This document shows positions 54,558 to 64,000 of a stretch of 64,000 nucleotides of DNA, one piece after another (position 1 is the first letter of the stretch; the number at the start of each line of letters is the position of its first letter). Position numbers and translations under genes: made by a program. The notes under the pieces were generated by a model. It saw nothing but the letters and a program-made list of their open reading frames with translations. It ran no database searches and had not been told where the DNA came from. Origin of the DNA: Venturia oleaginea (lineage: Eukaryota > Ascomycota > Dothideomycetes > Venturiales > Venturiaceae); the NCBI GenBank assembly GCA_013176395.1, contig JABMLP010000002.1, positions 806,001-870,000 of the forward strand, read 5' to 3'.

Positions 54558-56026
54558 ACGTGTTCCATCACCGAGCTGGTCAACCCACCGAGCTGGTCAA
54601 AAAGGCTTGGCACGACCAACTCATGTTACGACTCTTCAATTTAATCGCTATTAACAATACATTCTAAGTCCGTCGTGCTGCTATCTGATTCAGATGATAC
54701 CTCGATATCTTTTTTACAAGTTCGCGCATTATGCCCAGTTGCACCGCAGTTCCTACAGCGCCGTTGAGTTGGTCGGGCTATTTCTTGACCACCACTACCA
54801 CGAGCCTTCTTTAATCCCTGAGGCGCGACAGACGCCTCAGCAGCTACCTGCGCTGCTACAGTCCCATACTCTATAGTACCACCTTGCTGGATCCACTTCC
54901 TTTTGCGCCATTTTCGCTTTGTCATTACTGCCAATTGCTCTTCAAGCTCGCGGTTGCGCGCAACAAGTAGAGCGTTTTGGTGTAGCATCAATTCAGCGCC
55001 CTTGACAAGCTGGGAAAAGCCTGCCTGCGCAGTAACTGGTGACCGAGTAAAGGACTCGCTTACGAGCTTGGATTGGGATCCAAATTCAAGAGTATTGCTT
55101 GGAGTCTTCGACTGCCACGGCGTCTCCTGCGGTGGGGGTGCTGGTGGGGTACGTAGCCGTACTTCAAGGCGATCCAATACCACCTCCGCGTTGATAGGGA
55201 CTAGCCCTACCATCTCAAAAGCCTTTCGACAGTTCTCTTCTGTAAACACGTCGAAAAACGCGTCTTTGAAGGCTGGGAGGAAGCCTTCTTTGTTGATATG
55301 GTAGACGCGTCGGCGTGCCAAGTCTCGAACTCGTTGAGAGTACTTGCACTTCAACGGCGAGAAGCAGACCACATCAAGCGGCTGGAGGATATGCGATGAA
55401 TGAGGTGACATACAGAGCGTTATGATCTTATGTTCGAGGCAGTAGTCCTTGAAATCCTGGTTGAGATGGCTCTCATGGCCGTCCAAGATGAGCAGCCTAT
55501 ACCCCCCCACTTGACGCGCCTTTGTATGCGCGTCAAAGTGCTTCAACCACTTAAGACCAAGCGCGTTGTTTGTCCAGCCGTTCTCAGAGACCGAGAGCTT
55601 CCAATTCCGTGGTAAATCTGCCTCCTCATACCACGCAGAGATGTGAACGCGTCCTTTGTAGATAATGAATGGCGGGGTCGCATACCCAGCGGCGCAGATG
55701 CTCTGGATAACTGTAACCCACTCGCGGTCGAGGATATATTGGACAATTGTCTGCTCTTCAGTCGTAGTGAGCTTGTGTTGGGCGTTGCGAGTATCTAGGC
55801 GATACGTGATTCCGTTGTATCGGCTAGTCAATGTTGAAGGAGGTACATCAAACGCTTCAGCAGCGCGCCGGAGGCTTCGGAACTGGTGGGTGTTATAGGC
55901 AGAAAGGGCAAGCTGAATTCTGCCTTCTCTGTTAGATAATTGCGCATTTTGTTGTTGAGACATATCGTGTTAATGAGGGAGTTGGTCGTCTTGGCAGAAA
56001 CTGACCAGCTCGGTGGTGGAACACGT
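54558..56026 (-). mobile_element. Second Fot1/pogo-type element, internally deleted
   Basis: 25-bp terminal inverted repeats with one mismatch (54558-54582, 56002-56026), starting ACGTGTTCCA, flanked by TA at 54556-54557 and 56027-56028. The left end carries a second CACCGAGCTGGTCA copy just inside. At 1469 bp it is about 0.37 kb shorter than the other element. Confidence 0.9.
54641..55963 (-). CDS. Fot1-like transposase missing part of DNA-binding and DDE regions
   Basis: 440 residues, no stop. An HTH start (FRSLRRAAEAFDVPPSTLTSR) and TTTEEQTIVQYILD lead directly into REWVTVIQSI; relative to the element at 26 kb about 128 residues are missing, including the second DNA-binding half and the NFDETGF catalytic Asp. 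The other two acidic motifs remain (LLILDGHESH and QPLDVVCFSPLK). A CCHC knuckle CRNCGATGHNARTC lies near the end. The in-frame deletion should abolish catalysis, but DNA binding by the C-terminal part is conceivable. Confidence 0.9.
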   Translation of the reverse strand: MSQQQNAQLSNREGRIQLALSAYNTHQFRSLRRAAEAFDVPPSTLTSRYNGITYRLDTRNAQHKLTTTEEQTIVQYILDREWVTVIQSICAAGYATPPFIIYKGRVHISAWYEEADLPRNWKLSVSENGWTNNALGLKWLKHFDAHTKARQVGGYRLLILDGHESHLNQDFKDYCLEHKIITLCMSPHSSHILQPLDVVCFSPLKCKYSQRVRDLARRRVYHINKEGFLPAFKDAFFDVFTEENCRKAFEMVGLVPINAEVVLDRLEVRLRTPPAPPPQETPWQSKTPSNTLEFGSQSKLVSESFTRSPVTAQAGFSQLVKGAELMLHQNALLVARNRELEEQLAVMTKRKWRKRKWIQQGGTIEYGTVAAQVAAEASVAPQGLKKARGSGGQEIARPTQRRCRNCGATGHNARTCKKDIEVSSESDSSTTDLECIVNSD

Positions 56027-57502
56027 TAATACTGATTATGAGCAAAGTCTCCCTGTCCCTTACAGGACTGCGATAGCACGTCTTAATGGACTAGAAGGCA
56101 TGAGCCTGATGGTACTATGACGAATAGGTTCTTGCTAATCAAACCAGCGGCTGGACAATCTCAGCCACTAAAGGAGGCAGAGAGCAGTCCAAGGTAATCA
56201 CCTCACCTATCCGCAGTACCACTCAGTATCTCAGCTAACCACCGCCAGCTTGCAATCTGTGCCGAGCAAAATACAAGTGCGACGGAGGATGTTTTAACTG
56301 CTGGCGGGTGATTCGCACATCCTGACAAGCATTCATATAAGCTTTCTGAGTTCCTGGACACGATTTCGATCTATTGTGTACATTGGAGATGATCTCACGG
56401 GCCAGGTCTGGCCTGTGGGACTTTGTACTGTCATCATCCTCGAGATACGCTGGTTGCAGTCATTACCGTGTAAATTCGCACAGTTTTGGCTGGTGCGCAA
56501 CGTATTGACTGCGCCCAACCATGCCTCCATCACATTACCTAAATAAGCGTAATTTCGGACGGACTCTCGGCTACTACTAGGTTGTCGTAGCAATAACCGA
56601 GTCTCTAGACTATATTCTAATAATATTTCAAAGAGGAAAGAAAGAAAAAGGTTTCTCTAGACTTTCCTAGACTCTAAAAGGAGAGGGGGGAGAGAAAGAG
56701 GAGAAGAGAGGCGGGGGGGAAAGGAGAACGAGGAGAAGAGGGGGGAAGAGGAGAAAGAGGAGAAGAGGGGGAGAAAGGAATCTAACCTAGCTAAAAAGTA
56801 AAAATCGTCAGGATTTAATTAACTGGCTACTAAACGCCAGATTTTAAAATCCAGCCAATGCATTCAATCCTTCGTACGAGCCCTTAGATCGATAGACAAG
56901 AAACGTATGATTTTACAAGCCTTCAATTCGGCGATAGCAAACGCGTCCAAGGTATAAATCCCGATACAATCCCACAATGGACCTTTATCCTATATCTCCT
57001 TCAGTAAAAGTAGTCACTAACTGTAACTCTTCAACTATAACTCTTCAACCATAACGATTCCCAGCCAGAAATCGACCTACTATGTGTATCGAACATATTC
57101 GCGACGTTTATTATACCTGTGGTCACAATATCCTGGAGCATACTTTCGTCAAAAGTCGTAGTCGTACCTGTGTGGGTAATTGCGCACCAGAGACTATTAA
57201 GCGGCGCTATCATGAACCCCCAGCCTATATCCTTGTACTTTGCCCAGCCTGCGCTCAAAGTGTCTAAAGGTATGCCATTCCCAATCTCTCTTTGCCCCAA
57301 TGCTAATAGAGTAGATGGCCATCTAAGATCACTAGACGCGCGAGAGGAGAGGATTACTAGCGTATACAAGGAAGACATTCGTTAAGAACCTTGCTGAGGG
57401 AGGATAGAAACTCTGAGAACATATCAAATATAACAATTTCTAAGACTCCTATTGAACGCCATTACAATGACCACTCCCGTATAACTACCTAACTCCTACA
57501 AA
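56027..57502. other. Intergenic, purine-rich
   Basis: Contains a GA-rich low-complexity stretch (56625-56785) with many GGAGAA/GAGGGG runs. No gene recognised. Confidence 0.5.
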
Positions 57503-58372
57503 TTAAAGTGACGCTGCGCGAATAGCATCTACCACATCTTGAGCACACCCAAAACCCCTTTCCTGCAACCCTCAATCACTTCCCCGCAAGTGAAGCTCCG
57601 TACATTATGTGGAAATTCTAACCTAAGGTAACAGGCTATAACCTCTTCGTCTATTAGGTAGTGATATGGCTCATGCCTAGACATAATAAAATATATCGTT
57701 GAGCCTAAAGTGAACAGATTGACCTTGTATGTGGTGTAGCAATAGGATCTCTTTAAGAAGAATCGAATGCTTTCCATACCGCCCCTATCTAGAAGCCCAA
57801 ATACCGATCTAGCAAAGTCGTATAGCTGTACATCAAGATTCTCATCGAGAAGGAGGTTGTTTAGATGGAGATCGCTAGGGATGATCCCTTTTTTGTGGAT
57901 GAAGGCGAGTGCTTCGGTGGCTTAGCTAACCCATTTCATTCGAAGTATTTCTAGACTCGCACTATCACCAGGGTCTAAACTTGATATGTATCGGCGTAGA
58001 TCACCAAGAGCTGCTTGCTGGAATTGGAGACCGTTCTCAGACTTTTCCAAGTACTTTACGATCCTTTCGTGGCTGCCGAGTGCGGAGAGAATGGTATGTT
58101 CAGTTTCGAGGCATTTTTTTGCGCGGTCGCTCCCTTTGTCCCAGACAAACTTCAGCACATCATGGCAGCTGTCAACGTCAAGTTCAACGAATTGTGCATG
58201 CGTGCCCGTGCTGTACTGCCACCCCAAAGTATATCCGTATCTGAGATGCCAGGCTGGTACCAAGGATCAGTGGTGAGTCTCCTCAACACCATCGGGTTGG
58301 ATGGATCAGCGTGGTATTTTCCGTCCGTGGGCACGTCTACCCACTCGCAGGAAGGAGCCGCCATTGCGTGAT
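57503..58372 (-). pseudogene. Decayed protein kinase-like gene
   Basis: Kinase blocks in order: HTILSALGSHERIVKYLE (N-lobe helix C region), LGDLRRYISSL, then after an in-frame TAA at 57922-57924, ATEALAFIHKKGIIPSDLHL NNLLLDE (catalytic loop with Asp and Asn, His-Arg lost), YDFARS in place of DFG, and NLFTLGSTIYFIM. Near 57545 an extra G in a GGGG run shifts the original C-terminus (CAQDVVDAIRAASL) out of frame. The N-terminal Gly loop is also out of frame near 58240. It resembles the short fungal kinase family with fused HGD-type loops; inactive. Confidence 0.7.
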
Positions 58373-60971
58373 AATAACTGCGGCAGGCGGAGTCTGGATA
58401 GCTCAAGGCGTTCGGGGAGGGCCAGGAGGTCAAGGCGAAGTTTCGTGAGGTAGTACCCCACGAAGCTGTCTGACTTTGTAGTATTGAATCTCCAATCAAT
58501 ACGCGAAGTCAGCCCAAATAAATTACCGTCGCAGAAGAAGGATTCCCCTTGAAGGCCAAGCCAGCCTCCTTCTCCTTGCCACTCATTAATGCCTTTTGCA
58601 ATTGGCGCAGGAAATCAAAGGCAATAACTCTGTTCTCGCAAGAGCTCTTTCGCCTGGCTTGATTTAAAATGCGCTCGTACATCATCGATAAAAAGTAATG
58701 CTTTGAGCTTGATTTTGAAAAACCTCGCGTGCGACGTACGGTTCAGGGTATGCCGCCGTCATCGTCAGTCAAGAAGATAGACAACATGAGTGCGGCTCTG
58801 GAGATTGGAAATAGATTCATTTGTCCTGATCCATACAAGCTATTATGTACAGGCGCCGTTATCGTGTAATACTGATTGCTGATGGTTGGTAACTGGAGTA
58901 TTCTGGTGATCGTTGTTGTGCTTGCTTGTCCCTCCGCTCAGAGCTTTACAGACCTTTGATTGACTTTACTGGAGGCCATCGTTACTTGAGTGATACCAGT
59001 GATTAACATATCGTCCAATCCGTGAGTCTATGCGTGGCCAGCTATCGATGCAGAGACCTATCAAAAACTCCGTCTCACAACCACAATCCACGGAGGAACG
59101 CCAATGCAAGATCGCTTCTGAAGAGCCATAGGACAAGAGTCAAGAATGGCAGTCAAAAAGAGGATCATAAACGAGCAGTGTTCCAACGAGGGTAGGAGTC
59201 AAGAGTGAAGATTGAGGGCTTCTGGACGGAGACAGGCGGGGTGCAATTGCTCAAGATGGGACGATAGACTGACCAGAGGTAGCACTGAAGTAAGAAGTAG
59301 TCTTTAGAGTGACAAGAGCATCTGCAAAGATAGACGAAGAGATGGTGTGATGCGAGTGATGACGCCGAAGCACGCTTCAGAAAATTGATGATATTCGCCA
59401 CCGCCAAGAGCGTGACTTCATCCCAGCCGATTGCCTCTAGAACCCTTTTCTCGCTCACGCGCCCATCAAATTGTGACTGGAGAACAAATTTCCCATTTCT
59501 TCTATTTCGATAAAATTCAGAGACATACCAGCCAAAAAGAAAATATTTCCAATCATTCTTCCGAGCGTAGCGAGTCCAGATTCACTGCAGTCAAACGAAC
59601 AGACGTAATTCAGCCTTGTAGACAGCCTTACATGGCGTTTGGTCACACTTTAATACTGGCACAGCTGGTCTTCCCGAAACATACACTCACTTGTCAGTAT
59701 TGATTAAGATTTATACATGTGCATCAGACAAATAAGATGGCAAGAGCCCGGAAAATACAGTCTTGTCTGCGCGCTTTTCATTATTGACTCAATTCTGCAC
59801 GAATTCGCCTCATAGGCCAAGAAACGGAGATAGAAGGCTCCAATACGTCTGAGAAGTAGCTCCATTCAACCAGTTTGGATATTAGAAGGACTTTCCCGAA
59901 ACAATACTCAAAAATGGAGCTTGAGTGCCAAACCCCGTGTGTAAATACACTCTGCTCGGGTGTCCCATTCCCTGGCATCAAAGCTTTTGGGAAGATATAT
60001 GGGCATATTTAGCGATCATTGAGATCGAAATGTCCTTGTAGCGGACAGGTTCTCATCAGAGCCTAGGCATCAGTGGCCAAGCATGACTATATGGAATCCT
60101 TCGACTATTCGAGCCAATGAAATCTTGTTCTTCATATGGTTCTTCCCAGTAAACCGCATCTGACGCATTGTATACTAGACGCCAGCAGGCTTCTTCTTCC
60201 GTTATCTGCTAGACGACACGATTGACAGCACAATTGACAGACTATCTATGACAATTGTATACAGACTAGCCAGGAGGTAATAGACCTCCTGGACCTGTTT
60301 GTAATATGCAAAGAATACGGCATACCTGCATTCCTGTCCAACACAGTAAGGTAATTTTAAAGAGCTCGCGTCTGTTGAGGAGATGTCGAAGCTATGTTCA
60401 AGATCATCATCGTGTTGAAAATAATTTCTCGAGTTACACTGGTGCTAGCCGTGTAAATCGAGCGTTCTAGCCTTATTTCTGATCATCGTTCTGGGCTTAG
60501 GGGCCAGACAGTGCCGACATGCTTGCAGTAATATCAGCCGCATGATGATGGCTTGTCAGTACATTATAAAGCACTGAAAGGATGATGGAAGTACTTATTG
60601 CTAAATAGACCGCCCATGGGTTCGCCCTTCGCCACCTTATATGCTATACACACGACAGATGAATTCGTATATCTCAAACAGATCCCAAAGCCTCGAGAGG
60701 AAATAGAACAGGGTGAGAAAATTAATAACAGTTGAATGGGTTAAAGAAACGTTCAATTTTTACGTCCGGCAATCTAACCTTACAATGTAAACAGAGAAGC
60801 ACTTGGTATAGAACGGTGTTGTACAATTTCGAAAGGCAAACTCGTATAAAGCAGTCATGCCTCGCGCAAAAAACAGTAAATGAGTAAAATATTGACAAAG
60901 GAAAAGGGATTTTAGTTCGTGGTATATAAGAAGATATCCCACCAACATGAACGCGAGGAAAGATAAGCAAC
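58373..60971. other. Long intergenic region
   Basis: 2.6 kb in which I see no gene, repeat or RNA. The last 250 bp are probably the 3' untranslated region of the coiled-coil gene. Confidence 0.4.
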
Positions 60972-63900
60972 CTAATCTTCTCCCAGGGAGAGATGTTCGA
61001 ACGTCCTCAATCTGTCGGCTCTCGGCGTACCCTCTATGGTACTTTCTTCGTCATCGTAGTAGCCACTAGCACTTTCTTCGGCATCCTCGTCATAGTCAGC
61101 TCTTCCGAGCAAAGGAGGCGTGGATGGAGGTTCGTCCTCGGCATGGCTGATCGGCATCTTCTCCTGGTTGCGCAACAGACGTCCACGATTTTCATGGTCA
61201 AGTGAGCTCAAAGGACGACCCATAGATGGACCAGAACTTATGGATGCTCCCGGTGATGGGGATTTGCGAATGTTCGATGCAGGCGGCGTCATGAGACCGT
61301 TGAGGAAGGTCTGTGCAGCTGAAGAGGGCTTGGAAGGAGTTTGGGTTCGACTGCTAGAATTGCTGGTGGTAGGACCGGTCAAGTTTGACAGTCCACTTGG
61401 AGCCATGGTTCCTCCCTTCCTCCAATTTCCAATAGCAGCGGCGAGTTGAGCTGCCTTGGGAGATGCGAAGTTCGAAATGCTTGCCAGTGTAGGAAGTGAC
61501 TGCTCGGGCGCACCCCTCAGCTGACGCTCTTTCTCCTGCTGCTCCATTTGAATGCTTGCACGAATTCGAATGGCGGCATTCCGCACAGCTCCGCGGTCAT
61601 ATGTTGGGAGGGCTAACGCGTTGACTAGATCAGAAAGATCATCGAGTCGCACGCCCAGAAGTTCACGGAGCCACCCAATCTCCGTGTTTCGCTCTTGGAG
61701 TTTGTTCGGGGCATCTTTATCGACCTCGGACAGTTCATGCTCAAGAGCTTCGATCCTGGCTTCCCGTTCCTGGAGTTGGTCCTGCAAGACGCCAATGGAC
61801 TCCCGAAATGCCTGGGTTGCAACCCTATCATGAGCACGGGAAGCAGGCGCAGATGTGGTGGGTACAGGCGACTTAGCAGATTGGGCTGCCATGGCTGCGG
61901 CATTAGCTGCAGCCTTGGCCACCTCTAGCTTCTCCTCCAAGTGTAGAACCTTATCTTGAACAAGGTCAAGTTTGGAGTCAGCGAGGACAAGGCGCTCGTT
62001 GAGCATGGCTTCTGAATGCTCTTTAGCGGCCAAGACTTGCTCCAGAGCTCTTTCATGAAGCTGCTCGATCTTGCTCAGCCTCTCTCGGTGTGCTTCTCTG
62101 GACATAGATTCAGACTGATTTTTCATTTCCATGGTGTGCTCCAATTCTCTCCGATGTTGATTGCGAAGCTCTTCCAGACGTTCCTCAAATGCTTTTCGAA
62201 GTTCCTGCAGGGCACTCTGTCGAGCTTCAGCTGACTCACGAGCTGCATCACGACGAGCGTCAGCTTCTTGCTCGAGTTCGAGCGCGTGCTTCTCTTTTGC
62301 AGTATCGGCGTCCATCTTGACATTCTCCAGCTCTGCTCGCACGCGCCCAATCTCGCTTTCGAGGTCAGCACGAATGATGTTCACTTGATTATTTGCGGCT
62401 TCAATGTCAACCTCCATGAGGCCACGAGTTCTTTGTACCTCCAACCGTGCTGCGTCTCGAGCTTCTCTAAATTCGGAGGCATACTTGTCGGCCAGCTTCT
62501 GATGCTCGGAAGATTCTGACCTCAGGTTGTCGACCAAATCCTCGAGCCTGGAGTTCTCCTTTTGCATCTGTACGAGCTCAAACTTGAGCGACGGAATCTC
62601 CCGTCCCTGCAGGTCCAACCTCTCGCACTCGGAAATAAGCCGATTAACTTCCTTTTGTGATTGTTCAAGTGTGACTCTCAGCTTCATAGCCTCCATTTCT
62701 TGCATTTCCAGCCTCTCGAGTTCCTGTTCGAGTCGCTCTCTCGTCCTGCCTTCGGCTTCAATTCGTGCGCTCAAGATCTCGTAGCGAGTGCGGTGTTCAG
62801 TGTCAGCTCGGGCCCACTTGTAGCGCTCGTTGGCAGCTTGACCAGCGGCCGCGTTGACACCATCCTGCAGCTTCTCAATTCGGGACCGCATGGTTTCACG
62901 AATTCGAAGGGCTTCCTCGGCTTGAACCTTGAGTGCTCCGAAATATACGCGGATCTGTTCCTTTTCAGCCTCTGCTTGATCGACATTGCGCCTCCACTTG
63001 TCACTAGAGATTCTGTATTCTTCGAGAGTCTGCTTAAGAGCTTTCTTCTCGCTGGTGACGGCCATCAATTTCTTGGAAAGACCAACACGAGTGTCCTCAA
63101 CCTCAGCTGCTTCCTTCTGGGCATCATGGGCTGCAGCTTCAAAAGCAGCGACTCTTCCATTGGCATCGCGTAACGACTCCTTGATTAAGGCTAGTTCCTC
63201 TTCAGCCAAGGCCAGCTGTCGTTGCGAATTCTCCTCTCGCTGTTCCGCGACCTTGCGGGCCTCGATTTCATGGCTTAACTGCGCAGCAATCTTGTCAGAT
63301 TTATCGGCGAGGTTGGAGAAGCGATCAGCAGCCTCCCTCGCCATCGCTTCTTCTCGAGCTTGAACGAGCTTTTCATTTTGTTGTGACACGCTCTCGTCTA
63401 CAATAGCTTTGAAGTGGTCGAGGTTGGGCTGAGCGCTCATTGACTTGGTAACAGAAGCTTTCACTTCCTCAAGAGCAGCGTGTAGAGCAGAGACTTCGGA
63501 TAGACCCATAGGGGTTGGACTATGACTGCGTTGCTGTGATGACAAAGCATCTTGAAGCATAATCTTGAACTTTTCCATTCTTCTGTCGCGTTTGGGTGAC
63601 CAACCTCGTGAGTAGGTATCGGTCTCCAGATCCTCGTCCTCGTCGTCAGCATCGCTTTCCATTGTGGCTCGAGAGCGAACACGACGTCCTTGTATGGGTG
63701 CTTGAAACTGGGCAAGCTGATTTTGCATCATTTCCTGTAAGCGTTTCTCAAGAGGGGCCAGACGATCTTCAACCGCGGTGCCGATGACCTCAGATACACG
63801 ACGGTCAAAGAAGGTACTACGTTCGCGTAATCGGTCATCCTCGGCTGAAGATACAACATCGTCCCAATCGCTGATTGGCGCATCACCGTTCTGATTCAGA

Positions 63901-64000
63901 TGGTGAATTGGTGAGTCATAAGTTGGAACAGCTCGTCCATCACTAAACGGATCTTGGGTAATAGAAGCAGATTCGAGTTCAGGCAGGCGAAGAGGTCGCG
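60972..64000 (-). CDS. Large coiled-coil protein, C-terminal 1008 residues
   Basis: Partial: open without a stop to the right edge (codons in frame from 63998). The visible N-terminal part is acidic and disordered (ISDWDDVVSSAEDD, ESDADDEDEDLETD). Residues about 150-750 are nearly unbroken Glu/Ala/Arg/Lys heptads (for example RLEQELERLEMQEMEAMKLR), a long coiled coil. A short conserved-looking block follows (GWLRELLGVRLDDLSDLVNA), then a Ser/Pro tail ending FEHLSLGED. Such proteins are often labelled myosin-heavy-chain-like, but no motor domain is visible. A structural or scaffold role is inference. Confidence 0.85.
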   Translation of the reverse strand, partial: RPLRLPELESASITQDPFSDGRAVPTYDSPIHHLNQNGDAPISDWDDVVSSAEDDRLRERSTFFDRRVSEVIGTAVEDRLAPLEKRLQEMMQNQLAQFQAPIQGRRVRSRATMESDADDEDEDLETDTYSRGWSPKRDRRMEKFKIMLQDALSSQQRSHSPTPMGLSEVSALHAALEEVKASVTKSMSAQPNLDHFKAIVDESVSQQNEKLVQAREEAMAREAADRFSNLADKSDKIAAQLSHEIEARKVAEQREENSQRQLALAEEELALIKESLRDANGRVAAFEAAAHDAQKEAAEVEDTRVGLSKKLMAVTSEKKALKQTLEEYRISSDKWRRNVDQAEAEKEQIRVYFGALKVQAEEALRIRETMRSRIEKLQDGVNAAAGQAANERYKWARADTEHRTRYEILSARIEAEGRTRERLEQELERLEMQEMEAMKLRVTLEQSQKEVNRLISECERLDLQGREIPSLKFELVQMQKENSRLEDLVDNLRSESSEHQKLADKYASEFREARDAARLEVQRTRGLMEVDIEAANNQVNIIRADLESEIGRVRAELENVKMDADTAKEKHALELEQEADARRDAARESAEARQSALQELRKAFEERLEELRNQHRRELEHTMEMKNQSESMSREAHRERLSKIEQLHERALEQVLAAKEHSEAMLNERLVLADSKLDLVQDKVLHLEEKLEVAKAAANAAAMAAQSAKSPVPTTSAPASRAHDRVATQAFRESIGVLQDQLQEREARIEALEHELSEVDKDAPNKLQERNTEIGWLRELLGVRLDDLSDLVNALALPTYDRGAVRNAAIRIRASIQMEQQEKERQLRGAPEQSLPTLASISNFASPKAAQLAAAIGNWRKGGTMAPSGLSNLTGPTTSNSSSRTQTPSKPSSAAQTFLNGLMTPPASNIRKSPSPGASISSGPSMGRPLSSLDHENRGRLLRNQEKMPISHAEDEPPSTPPLLGRADYDEDAEESASGYYDDEESTIEGTPRADRLRTFEHLSLGED

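Noticed and set aside
61120..63787. Plus-strand frames across the coiled-coil gene
   Set aside because: Antisense shadows of Glu/Lys-rich codons (Ser/Leu/Phe-rich), not independent genes.

Overview
The window is nuclear DNA of a filamentous ascomycete (Pezizomycotina, quite possibly Leotiomycetes; the class is inference). Evidence: introns of about 46-170 nt with GT..AG ends and CTAAC/CTGAC branch sites, a HET-domain gene, UstYa-type (DUF3328) proteins, a Whi2-like BTB protein, Fot1/pogo transposons and a chromodomain Ty3/gypsy element. There are no operons. Exon structures below were worked out by hand from splice signals and reading-frame continuity.

Left part (0-24 kb), mostly conserved genes: the 3' part of GCN20 (ABCF ATPase), a Whi2-like gene, a small ABM-fold protein, an unusual ORF encoding only an Hsp70 lid, a HET gene, a decayed F-box/2EXR-like locus, a secreted SURNod19-like protein, PUF6, a conserved low-complexity protein, and a single-pass membrane protein with an 18-nt micro-exon.

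Mobile block (24-33.4 kb): a Fot1-like DNA transposon with 60-bp perfect inverted repeats and a broken transposase. A nearly pristine 5.58-kb chromovirus (176-bp LTRs, GTCGC target duplication, intact gag and pol) is inserted in it. Its primer-binding site matches its own LTR, which predicts Tf1-type self-priming.

Centre (34-44 kb), the most interesting part: a small secreted protein, then a compact candidate RiPP locus of the dikaritin (ustiloxin/phomopsin) type. It has two UstYa-like oxidases (36.6-37.6 kb minus; 40.3-41.3 kb plus) and a secreted precursor (42.5-43.7 kb) built from one divergent and five near-identical 44-residue units. Each unit is its own phase-1 exon, and the first five end in a Lys-Arg Kex2 site. 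A decayed single-unit relative of the precursor lies on the minus strand at 38.2-38.4 kb. The peptide would be secreted, cut at KR and probably cross-linked at a conserved Tyr by the oxidases. No UstQ-type tyrosinase is visible.

Right part (44-64 kb): an endonuclease III-like gene, three decayed accessory genes, a 10-cysteine secreted protein, an inverted repeat and a minisatellite, a second Fot1-like element with an internally deleted transposase, a kinase pseudogene, and the C-terminal 1008 residues of a large coiled-coil protein leaving the window. Several broken genes carry stops that one C-to-T change could explain, which is compatible with RIP-like decay.
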